Assembly (NCBI RefSeq): GCF_947623445.1
Contig: NC_135245.1
Coordinates: forward strand, 18,607,501 to 18,671,500
Reading direction: 5' to 3'
Origin: Clavelina lepadiformis
Taxonomy: Eukaryota; Chordata; Ascidiacea; Aplousobranchia; Clavelinidae
Length of the DNA stretch: 64,000 bases
Shown here: in pieces, positions 50,801-62,265 of the stretch
Layout: the number at the start of each line of letters is the position of its first letter
Numbering within the stretch: the first letter of the stretch is position 1
Made by a program: the position numbers and the translations under genes
The notes under the pieces: generated by a model
What the model was told of the DNA's origin: nothing
The model's input: the letters and a program-made list of their open reading frames with translations, nothing else
Databases searched by the model: none

Positions 50801-53800
50801 ATAAACGAGTCAACGTATTTAAATCGGTCCTGTTTAGCCCACGAAAAACGCTAAAGAATGTCGCCACCAACTGCTAAAAATGAGTTTGGTTCGCAACCGC
50901 CAAAAAGCGGTACAAAATTCCCAAATAGCCTAATCCGAATGCTTTGTCGCCAAATCTTAGGGATTAAGACATTGCGGAAATTGGGTATTCTTAATGCCGT
51001 GACACCTTCCCGATTTTACTCGAAACCACATTGAGAGAAGGACCCTCATATAGGGCAGGGCCTTTAATACTATACGCTGTGCAAATAGAACCATTTTTCC
51101 TCTCTATATCAAATTGGCTACCGATGTCATCTCCTATTGTGACGTCATTATGGCTTACGGAGCAAAAAAGCGTGTGATTTACAACAGGTTAAATTCAAAT
51201 CGTTTATAATCGCTCAATTGGTGGGGTACGTTGTAACCTACGCAATACCTTAAATAGTCGAAATTGTTGAAGTATTTCGGCCGACCTGAAGGTGCATTTT
51301 AAAAAGCTGCGCCTAGCAAAAAGCCATCTATTACGATAAAAAAGCGACACAAAAATATCAATTTGCAGAATGACGCTGAAGCACCACAATCCAATAACGT
51401 GACTAAAAAAACGTGGAAGTTTCCATTCATTGTGCTAGAAAGTGTGCACAAATGACAATTACGCCCATGTCTAACCCAATCTTTTTACAATTCCCTTGCC
51501 TACAAGGGGCATTTTACGAGTTTGTGGTAAGCGGAATGATTAATCGCACCAATTACTTCGGTTGCGACGAAACCCTTTCCATTGTGACATAACTAAGGAG
51601 AATTTTTCTTTTTATTTCCGTATTGGAATAAAAATAAGAAATAAGTTTTACGAAAATGACAAGACATTCGTCGTGTCGTGATTCCAGAAGTATAAAATCA
51701 CGCAATGGTGCGCAAATCTTCGCTTACTCTGCCATCCTGACGTAAAAGTTTATTCATCCGCGACATTGCCGCTACAGTTGCGTGAGAACGCGTTTGGAAA
51801 ACTTCATCCTTTTGCATTATGACATCATAATCCAAAGTCCGTCGATATAACGATAGTTATTTATCCAATAAATCTTTGAATAGACTTGGTCAAACAAGGC
51901 GTGTTAGTTAATTTTTTATACAGATTAGTTTTCATTGTTAACTAATATTGGAAATCATCAAATACAAAAGTTAATTTCTGCCATCGTATCGTTAACTCTT
52001 TCGGGCTATAGCTTCGTCAGGGCAATGGAAAATGTATCTAAATTCTTATGAATAGTAGCAGCAATAATTTTGTGTATTTCGTTGGTTGTGCCTAATTGCA
52101 TTTTATATTATTATGCCTGGTGTCAACTATACTATTAGCATTGGAAATGTTGACTACACACCAAAACGACTTTATATCACAAATACATTTTTATAAGAAA
52201 TTGTAAAGGTCTTTTCCCAGTAAGAAACTTAAAAAACTAGATAAATTCAAAGTTAAGAAACGTTTCCTGTCCGTTACTTGCGCAATAGGTTGATTATTGT
52301 GCTGGTTTTGCAACATGTATAGAATTATGTGAATGTGTTAAAAACGGAAGTTAAAAAAAAGAAAAGTGCACTTAAGAAACGGAACTTGCATCGGAAGTCA
52401 GAACTTAAGAAACCAGAGTCCAAGAAACTAGAAGCTCCAAATTAAAGTTGTCTTCTTTTTTAAAAAAGCGAGTGAGGTAAAGTCAGAATCATTGACAGAT
52501 TTTTATTTTCTGCAGCGCTCTTTTGGTGTTGCAGGGTAGGACTATTCTTATGTGAAAATAAGTTTTCACATTCCCTAGCAAAAACGCTACTGGTGTTAAT
52601 TGCTACTTTAGTTACAGTTCGTAGATAAACGAAATCGTCAGTGAATGCAGCATATGTGTGAGCACTGCATTTTCTTTTCTTTCGGCAATTGTTATTACGT
52701 CACAATACAATAATTTAACCAGTTCAGTAAATAATGAGTTTAGTTGAGGTACGGATTCTTGTTTTGTAGACCATCCATTTTAAATTGAACCACAACTTTT
52801 TGGAACTGAACAGAATCATTTGCAAAAAATGGTGTAAAATAGACCTTACAAACAAGAATTGTAAATGCAAAGAGAACTTCAGTCAAGTCGTACAATTTGC
52901 TGTTGTCTGCAGCATTTATCTGATTTCTATAGAAATTTGCTAAAGACTTTGATCTCCTTGCGAAGTTTAAAGGCGTGGCGTCACATAGAGCCTCAATTTA
53001 CCTTGTTTGGATATGAGTGGTTAAAGATAGCACGCCTTGGCCTAGAATAATCCTAGATGAATATTTTTAGAACTTCTTCAGGTTTTTTTGCCCTTCAAAG
53101 CAGAATTGCATGCTGGTAACACACCGCGGCAGTTACGGTTTTAGTAAGAGTGGCTTAACCATTCAAAGAGAGCTGGTTTGGGAAGGCCGGTTTGTTTTTG
53201 ACAAACCCCGCGACTTATCTGGTTGTGGGAATGAGCATGGGTTTATCGAAGCGTAACCGAACAATGGTCATCGTCCAAAACAATGGACAATCATCGCGAG
53301 CAACCTGCTGGAGTTTTCAAAAGAATAAATGTTTCGTTTTGGCGTTTTTCAATTTTTTGAAAATTGTTTAGTTACAGAGCGGACCGTAACTATTTTAATG
53401 GGCGATTTTGAAAGATTGGCGAAATCAGAATCAGGCTGTTTGGCAGGTCACCATCTTCTACATCCCATTTAATTTCTCCTGCTCAATTTAAATTAGAATC
53501 TGACTTTATTCATAGGAATGTGTTGGAAATTCTTGTTTTGAGAAAAGTTTTCAAAATTTCGAAAAAAAATTTCCATGATCGCATGTCGAGTTAGCCTAAA
53601 TTTGGATTAGAAACTGCGTCAGCATGTTGGAATTGTTCATTTAATTACGTCTTGCTACAGTAAAACAGATTAATATGACGAAGCTAGACAAAATTGCCTG
53701 TTAGATTCGTCAAACCTTTTACATAATGAAATCGATGCAATAACACTCGTTGATTATGACGTTTACGTCTACGTATTTCGAAGCAGTTTTCTAAAAACGG

Positions 53801-56800
53801 ATGAAATAGATAAAGATTGTGCCAGTCATGTAACGTTTGTCTAAATATTTTCTTTGGTCATTCCCATAAAGTTTATTTTTCCTTTTATATTTTTCGTCTG
53901 TTCCATTTCAAAAGTTGTTTTTCGATATTTTCACATCGACGTAATCGGAAACATCATGCGTTTCTGACATCACACTCTCTTCAGCTATTTTCATCTCCCT
54001 TTTCGTTTGCGTGTAAACTTCTTAGCACATCTAAGTAGAATCAAGTCAAAGGGAAAAAAAGAAAATCCAGTTGGAGATTTTACGCGTAATATCTGCGACT
54101 CTGTCTCCCGTACCGCTGTTTTAAAAAGAGCGCCATTTTTCAAAAGGAAACATAATGTTTGTTCCAAGACTGTTCCTTCTTTTAGGAGAAAACATCTTTA
54201 ACCACCTCTGGTTTCAATCTACTTTAATTAAATCCTTTCACGATTTAGTTCTTAGTGTAATCGCCGTGATACTGTATTGTGACGTAGCACGCCCCCATAA
54301 TTGCGTCACAATAACATATCGTGCGTGATAAGTTCATTGCTGGATGACACGAAGCAGATGGAGAAACAATTCCCCGTTCGCTTCCGATCAAGCAAAATAA
54401 GCTTTTCCAAGTTTTTGTTTCCAGGAAGTTCACGTTTATCGCAGTACATAGTCAGCTCGCCTGGAATAGAATTGAACAGGACTGTGAAAAAATAGAAAAC
54501 ACCTGACACCGCTAAACACCGCTAAATTCTGACTCGGTGCTTGAAAACTTAATGATTTTCATCTGGGTCAGATGATCTTTTAGCACATCGCCCCACAGCC
54601 TTCGTACCCTTTTGAACTAGACACGGGTCACTGAGTTTTAAGTAAAAACATTTACGGGTTTTGAGCGACGAATCGGAGAGAAAATAATTAGCCTGATAGG
54701 TGGTCTTATGGTGGTTCGGCTTCGTATGAATTTGCCCATCATTGTTGGACAGGCTGACAAAGGTCTTCAATTAAACGTTCAGATAAAAAATGCGCAGGTA
54801 CAGACGCCCATAACTGCAAAAACAAACCCATGTGAAGTGGCGTGGAAAGATTGACATCAATTTTTCTTGCGTTTGCAAAACAGAAAACAGCCCTTTGACA
54901 AGAACTCTTTGAAAAACAACGTTAAGCAAACCCAACAGACACATTTTAAACAAAGTAGTTTTTCTACGGTGGTTAACAAGTATTATGAGCAAATAAAAGG
55001 TTGTGTGACGTGTGGCATTGACAGATCACAGTTCGCTTTCGAATTGGTTCTCAGTACTTTCTACTGACGTCAGAGTGAATGTGAAAAATGCGACGACCCT
55101 CAAGCTGCCCCAAAGCTCTCTTCAAACGACTGGGACGAAAATCGCAACCTAACTTCGAGCACTGGGCGTAAAAGCTGTCGCAGCGGCAGCGACGGAGCGG
55201 AACATGACGTAATGGAGTCGTCATGTCACGAATCGAATAATAACGAGGACAAATCTCTCGAAATAGCGACGTGATTTCGCCGAAGAATCAAAGCAAAATG
55301 TAGGAGAAAGTGGGACCGCAACATTTTCACGGTGACTGGCCAATCTAAACGGGCAAGTTCTGGTCGGGCCAGGCTGCTAATCAGGGACACCGTCTCTCAC
55401 GTTCTTTTAGTGAAGCGTTCATTGCTTGATTAGACCCGGTTTCCCGCGACGGGAGCAAACAACTCTAGCGCAGGAGAAATTCATCAAACAATTTCTTAAA
55501 CCGGGGACAGGGACGCTACAAAGTGGGTTCATGCTGAGTGGTCAATATTTTTGCGGGGAGGGAGGTTGTTCTAAATTTTCGCTCTGTCCCTGCGTGATGA
55601 AAGAACTTGCGCGCTTGTTTAAAACCATGGAGTTGTATTTTATATTTCGCCCTTGAGATAATTAACTAGTTAATGGACTCGGGTTCATGCGGCTTCGATC
55701 TGACACGCAGTAACTATCAACTATCTATTTACCATTATCATGCCAACCGTGTTAATGGTTGACCTTGTTATTCTTCTTACCAGTTTTTGAAAAATTACCT
55801 TTTACGTAGGAAACTTTATATCGTGATATCAGTCAGAGAGGCTATAACGGTCAGTGATGACGTCATGAGTGATTTCATTTTTGATGAGGTGACGCGGCAG
55901 GTTATAAAATGATGACGTGGTCGTGATTTGGGGACTACCCCCATCGTAAAAACACTCCAGGGATTTCAATTTACCTGTTAATGGCAAAGTAGTATTATGT
56001 TACAACGTAATCGCTAACTGTATTAAAAATTTGCCGGGTTCACCACAGTTTATTGGACCCGACATGTTCTGCCAGTGTCGTCGATTAACAAGGACCACCT
56101 GCCTGGGGACTATGTGTCACCCATGAGGTCATACGAGGCTTGCCACAAGCCACTTTCTACCTGCGCTCTGGCCGTTTTTCCTGTTAATTTTATGGATTAA
56201 GGAAATCCTGATCTATCGCTACGTCAACACCTTACCGGGGTTAATTATTACGTAACACAAGTACCCATTGTTTGCACTTAACGAGATTTTAAAAAGATTA
56301 AACTAAAAGTGTGAGGAAAAGGTTTTAAGATCGCCGTCGTTAAAACAAGGGCCCCGTCAAATTAGTGTCTGAGTTTAATTCAATTAATTCAGTATTCTGC
56401 GCCCTTACAGTGAGTAAGGCAGAAAATTTCACACGGCTCTGCTTTATCTCTCTCATCAGAGTTTTGTTACGTCACAATAAAGCATTGTTTGCTTTATTGT
56501 GTTGCGTCATAATTCATGGTTGAGGTGATAGGTGGCGGTTATAGGAAGAAAGTACTTGAGAAAATGAGCAAAACCTACAAACTGTTCGGATTTGAAATTA
56601 TCCATACTGTGTCTTTCATAAAATTTATTGTTTCTGTCGCTTAGTGGTCGACCAACTTAACTTATTTTAACCGTTTAGTGCCGCTACAAAACCAATGCAT
56701 AGGCAAACATGATTTTTTTCAATGTTTCTGCTTTACTTGGGAGTGGAAAGAAACACACAGAGAGATATATATCACTCGACCATCGTAACAAAATTACCTT

Positions 56801-58981
56801 TCATATCAAACTCATTCTTGGAACGATTGTCACTGATCAGGCAGCACATTTAAGCTCGTTAATTTACCGTAGATTGATTTATTATTGTTATAATGTTGTA
56901 GATTATTTTGTAGCCATTTTGTTTGATATGTTTTGTGCTTGTGAGTCAATTGTGTATGTGTTTGGAAGATAGTGAAACATGAACCGCAGCAATGCATATA
57001 GAATTAGCAATGAGAGATTTATCTCCTTCACCATGTAAAGCAACATCAGTCTGTCAAGCATCTTCCAATTACAATTGCTGTTGTTAATAAATTTGGACTG
57101 ACGGATCATATTGTTCTTCTTCCATCTACCTCCAGATTTCCTCTTCATCTGAATCTGTGTAACTTACACATATTCAAGTCTGCTGGTTGAATGGAAGGAC
57201 TTTACGACTGTTCTGTAAATAACAAAGCCATGTGAACTTTTTTCTGTTTTGCAAACGTGTACAATGGAGGTAACTTATAAAATGGCCGTACAATATTTTC
57301 AAACGGAGGAAAGAAAATGCATTAACGAAGTATAGTAAGTAGAAACAATATCCTCGCTGTCTTATTGAGACTGTTTTCACTTCTCAGAGGGTAAATGGAC
57401 TGGCAGTTTAAGGTCAAAAAATAATGCCATTGTTTTGAAAATACAGCAGACCACTTATGGATATTTTGTTAATCTTGCCAAACCTTCCACAAGGTTTTTC
57501 GGCCACGGCTCGTTTGCACAGCAAGCCAGGTAGACTGTCCCTACAAAATGTTTTGTAATCCTCGCCCAGCATGTAGATGGAGGGCATCATTCACTGACAT
57601 CGCTTTGTCGTCCTAGAGTCCTAGACCAATACGCGGGCGATGGATTAGATGTCCAGTGACGTATTCAAAAACATATAACAGAAAACCCTGTCCAGGCCAT
57701 GCAGCCCAGCCTGCTTTTAAACATAGGTAGTAAGGCTAGCAGGGTATACAAAAAATTGACATTAATTGCTTACATTTAAAATAAAGTTAGGTTTAGATTA
57801 AATGACATATTTAAATAAAGTTTAGGTAACAACGTTATAACTTTTAAGTTAGATTAACATCAAATATCGTTATAAAAACGCAAGCGAACTCACTTGATAG
57901 TGGCTTTTAAGTTTGGACAAAAGAAAGGCGGCTACCAAGTAGATTTTCAGCACGTATGCTGCTTCTCCCCAGGAGGCGCAGTAAATAAATAAACAAACAA
58001 ATGTTTCTTGTAGGGAATGCGAGCTTTTATTAATTATTTAACACTACTGTACTTACAAGTGCCACTAGCCGATCCGTGCAGCTGGATCCGATTGTTTTAA
58101 AACAATGGAGGACAGTGTAACATAATATAGGTAACGGTTATTGTTCTTCTAAGCCATACGTTTCAGGCAAACCCAGGGAGTAGGTGTAGAAGTCTCTCAA
58201 GTGTGCCTTATTGCATTCCAAGCGGCGAACGCAATAGCAAAATTCATTTCTGAAAAGTATCAGAGACAGACTACAGCGATATTTGCTTAAGCTATTGTTC
58301 AAAGCTATATTGACCCTAAGAATCCCAAAGCAATTGAAGACGTTTGTCCAATGGTTTTGTGTAAACTTTGTCTAGTATAAAATATTCGCTATCTTCTTTT
58401 GTGTTGGACGAACGCATTGACCGAAATTTTGACCTTGAGTTGCTACGTGTATTTAACATTAGCAAAACGGTAAAAGGTTAACGTTTATTATGACTATTTG
58501 ATCAACAGTGGAGGATTAAAATTTCACAAACACGTTTTTCTTGCTCAGGGACCGTTTTGGTGATTAGGAAGCTTTATTGTGACGTCACAATAGTTGTTAT
58601 TGTGACACAAGAACAGAGGTAATTGTCCGGTGCATAACTCGTCGCGGGTGTTTCCTAAACATAATTACAATCTTTTGTTCGGGTTAGAAAGCACAAGGCC
58701 TCAGTAGCTCTTATTATTGAAGCTAACTGAAGTTCGCGCAACTTACTAAGGTAGAATTCAGACAAATTGTAGAAGATACAGCTGGTTCAAATTTGGCAAA
58801 CTGGCAAATTGGCAAATGCCAAGGGTTAAGAGAATTATTTATTTGCGAGATTTAATTTGCACTTAGTGTTTTGAACCAAGTTGTGAAATAGGTTGTTTTT
58901 AAAACAGACACAAAATATAGGGCATTGCAGGTGATTGACTGCAAGTAATTTTACCATGAAAATACCTACGAGTCAGTATAG
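47849..58981. other. Gene-poor 11-kb region upstream of FGF
   Basis: No complete gene recognised. The most notable content is a high density of TGACGTCA palindromes (49457, 49500, 50302, 50721, 51140, 55065, 55858, 58580) and of ATTGTGAC/GTCACAAT words. A possible exon lies at 55074-55274. A 146-codon frame at 48532-48972 begins with ATG but is not protein-like. A loose repeat of CTTAAGAAAC-type units occurs at about 52225-52440. Otherwise plain AT-rich DNA. Confidence 0.5.
55074..55274 (+). CDS. Possible terminal coding exon of unknown gene
   Basis: After a good-looking acceptor (CTTTCTACTGACGTCAG, ending 55073) 66 codons stay open to a TGA. The product is hydrophilic and Ser/Asp/Asn-rich with several Cys (SECEKCDDPQAAPKL at its start, HESNNNEDKSLEIAT at its end) and richer in GC than the surroundings. 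No partner exon could be found upstream and the acceptor overlaps a TGACGTCA site, so this may be chance. Function unknown. Confidence 0.25.
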   Translation, partial: SECEKCDDPQAAPKLSSNDWDENRNLTSSTGRKSCRSGSDGAEHDVMESSCHESNNNEDKSLEIAT

Positions 58982-59021
58982 ATTATAGAAACTAGCAGCT
59001 ATAGCACTCCCTTTTGACAAG

Positions 59022-60268
59022 ATGCCAGCGAAAAGGAAGGCAAAGAAACCGGTCGTTGTGTTTTGCGAGCTCCGTCGACCACCGGATGAAATTGTGAACA
59101 TTTCCTCCCAAAATGGGGCGGAGGGAGTAGTCACCCGGATGTTACCGAAGTCACATGTCAGTCACGTGATTTTGAACGCCAACGTCAGCGAAGAAAGGTT
59201 CTTGGATATGAAGGTAATAAAAGTATTCCATAGCCACGTGTTAAAAATGTAGCCTAAGTTACTTATTGCAAACAAGTCAGCACAAACAGTTAATTTCTGG
59301 TAGATTGTTGTTACCATGAATAACAGCCCATCAATCTTTCAAGAATTGAGCGTAATAATTTTGTATAAATCATCCCAAAATTTGCAGGTATCAACGGAGA
59401 ACAAAATGCAGAGAAAGAGCAAAGATGTTCACAATCATTTCATCAACACATTCATCAAGAGACTGGAAAGGAAACAACAAAGATGGATGAGGGTCAAGTT
59501 TTACTTTTGACCATTCCTGCAGAATTAACCAAAGTTCACCTTAATACCTCTCAGGGTTCTTAATAAATTTGGTCCATAAGCATCGAAAACAACCAAACTT
59601 ACTTTTTATACCTTCTTGTAGGAAGACGAATACGTCAGCAAGAATTTCCAACTATCGGCTCCAGGGCGGGGGAAAACCCAGGAAAGCAACGGAACTTCCG
59701 GACCTCTGACCTTGCCAACCCCACCACAGCCTCAAGTGCTTTACAAAAAGGCAAAGTATCCCTATATGAGTGTCGGTCGTTTGCCCGGATTTGGTCAACA
59801 GCACAGTCGAAAGGTAGTGTAGCTTACCTTGCTTCGGTTGCCTATAAGAGGTTATGATTATGCAAGGTAGGATATGGCTGTCAATAATTAGACTACGCTA
59901 AAACTGTATTTCGAGATGTTATTAAATTCTTCCAGGAAACACTTCCTCGGATTCAAACTGTGCCCGTGGGGCGCGCAAGACCCACCGCAAACCAACCGCC
60001 AATCAGGGTAAAGTTGCCTGCCCCCCGACCCCCGAATTCTGAGGATCAGGTGACGTGGAACGGAGCAACAACCAACCAGCGTGCTGATACTGCCAGTACC
60101 ATCGCAACTCGAATGACTGGCGGTACTCGTGGAAAGCGAAAAGTTGCTAAAAACTATGACAGTCGCTTCACGGAGTTGCTGACTTGGCTTTCACCAGTCG
60201 ACGCTAAGAAAGGGCCTATGTTTAGCCGCTCCAAAGTATTGTTCGGTATGTCGCAGCCTACTTACTGA
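59022..60268 (+). CDS. Unrecognised spliced protein (273 aa)
   Basis: Four exons join in phase with GT-AG borders: 59022-59213, 59388-59492, 59622-59813, 59936-60268. The protein starts MPAKRKAKKPVVVFCEL, has a basic helical stretch in exon 2 (FINTFIKRLERKQQRWMR), then a Pro/Gly-rich region with KYPYMSVGRLPGFGQQHSRK, and a last exon rich in Pro, Arg and Thr ending FGMSQPTY. No signal peptide, membrane segment or catalytic motif is visible. It is basic and largely disordered-looking, which would suit a structural, axonemal or nucleic-acid-associated protein, but I recognise no family. A GTATGT just before the stop could act as a donor, so a further exon is possible. No neighbour within 10 kb upstream. 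Confidence 0.7.
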
Positions 60269-61602
60269 CAAACACCAATTATACTTGCAATTTATGGAGT
60301 TTGTTTGTACCCCGCAACGTTATCTTCTTGAATGTTGACTGTAATGTGAAACTGTCAGTAGGCCTATGCGCTGCATTAATGCAATGCTTTTGGCAACTAG
60401 TTCACGTTATCGTACTCGCAGATCTACACAACATTACGAGCAACGAAAACCAGCTCATATTATTTATCTGCAAGGGTGAAAAAATATTTTTGGTTGAGAT
60501 TTTAGCCTATTGTCTACTTTATTATTGTGCCATAACATAGGCCTACCAGTGAACTACACGTTTTCTTGAAAATTTGTTTGGTTTTTCTGTCACTTCCATA
60601 CCAATTTATGTCACTTCATTTTGTTGCATTTTTTGTGGTAGCTATTGAATATCAATTCTTTCACCAAGGTTTATATACACTCCAGTTTGAAATCGTGTTA
60701 TATTAAATTGGGTTTATCTTCATCTTGCGAAATACAGGCAACTCCTGGGTTAAAGCTCTGTGGGTTGAATTGACCTGGAAACACTACGTAAAACTATGAA
60801 TACAACGGTAGCGGCAAGCGCTACGCTTTTAAGTTCATAGCAAAACAATAACATGGTCACAAGTGATCAATGAAGAGGGAAAAACGGCAAAGCCCCAAAG
60901 GATTGAAATATCGCTAATATAATCGTTTTTTATTAACTTCATGTTGATTATTTCTATTTAAGTTTCTTTTTAATCTTGCTTCCACAATGGTAGATGTTGC
61001 CTTGAATCGGCACCACTAAAATCGAAATTACGCTCATAGACATCTTACATTTATCTTAATTCCGCGGGGTCGAAAACGGTTGTTGGATGACATAGACAAA
61101 ATGTCTCTTTCATGTCGAAAAGCATAATAATCGGAATGAATTTTCTAGCAAAATGGAAAATTTTTGGTTGATCGCAATATAAGATACCGATGGTATCTTA
61201 AACAGACAATTTGGGCGCATTACGGTAGCTGTTGCTAGTTCGGTACGGTACAGGAAAGGAACAGCAGGCTGTTATGTTAGGCTATAGCATCGTACCATAT
61301 TTAAGGTTTTATTGGAGTTAGTTTTAGATTAGAATGTAGATTTAGGTTTAGTTCACTATGCTATACCGGTAACATTTAAGTTTGGTTAACAAGCAACCAT
61401 AAAAAATAGCTGCGAACGTACGATTTTTTCCGGTGAAATAGTGGCCAAATGGTATAGCCTAAAGTATTTCTGTGTTAGGCTGGCAAAGTACAGAAGACAG
61501 GCCTCGGTGTATAAGGCCTGGTAGCCTAGCATTGGAAAAAAAACAGTTACGTACTACAAGATGATTTCCTACACTTTTATAATAGGCCTAGTCATTGTTA
61601 CT
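60269..61602. other. Intergenic, nothing recognised
   Basis: 3' flank of the 273-aa gene and AT-rich DNA. The open frame at 60301-60540 has no features. Confidence 0.5.
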
Positions 61603-61610
61603 TGCATGGT

Positions 61611-61711
61611 GGGTTTAGTATACAAGTGCACAACCACAGGATGTCTTTGAAAACTAGGCCCCATCTACTCAAATTGTGATGTCATCAGATTGTGTACTTG
61701 TATACAGACCC
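61611..61711. mobile_element. 101-bp palindromic MITE, same family as 34137-34234
   Basis: The left end GGGTTTAGTATACAAGTGCA and the reverse-complemented right end GGGTCTGTATACAAGTACAC pair with one indel. The interior AACTAG...CAAATTGTGA matches the copy at 34137. Flanks are TGCATGGT and TGCTTGGT, a 7-of-8 duplication, so this insertion is older than the 34137 copy, whose duplication is perfect. Confidence 0.8.
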
Positions 61712-61984
61712 TGCTTGGTTTATTCTTTGGTGTTAATCATCCAAAATTGAGCTGAATGGATGCCCACTTGGCACCCATTGTTTTTTAGGATGAACTCTTT
61801 ATTTAATGTTTTACCACACAATGTGGTTGTTACATTTGTCTTCTGTTTGGAAAATGCCATTGTTTTAGGTTTGCTCTTTGCAGGTTCAGGCTGTGCACAG
61901 CATGCCATCCAGTGCCCCAACTGTCACGTCACAAAGTTGCTTCACAAATACTGTAGACACTAACCGCCCAGAGTGCAGAGCACA

Positions 61985-62265
61985 CCCGAGATTTTTTTCC
62001 AAATCGTTGTCTCCAAAAAAGGGAAAAGTTAACTAAACTTAAACTAATTTTAGCTCCGATTTGAACTGCAAACTTAATGTTGAAAAGCGATATCTCTCTA
62101 AAATTAAAAAAAACAGAAACACATTTTCCCCCGATTTCTGACTTAAACGGCCTCAGCCTTGCCTGCACTGGCTGCACAAAAGCCTTGGGCCACACACACA
62201 CCAGCTGCTTCCTTGCACACTGGAATTTTTCTTCTGCACCCTTGAGAATCTGCCACACTCTGCAG
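61985..62265 (+). repeat. Dispersed repeat, second copy
   Basis: Same-orientation relative of 24930-25165; shares TGTCTCCAAAAAA, GATATCTCT and the GCACACTGGAATTT...TCTGCAC block. It lies about 270 bp after a MITE of the 34137 family; the other copy also has a fragment of that MITE directly next to it. Confidence 0.55.

Noticed and set aside
57400-57760. Possible SINE or LINE tail (GATGGAGGGCATC-type wording)
   Set aside because: It looks repeat-like from wording alone, but no second copy, target duplication or pol III boxes could be found in the window.
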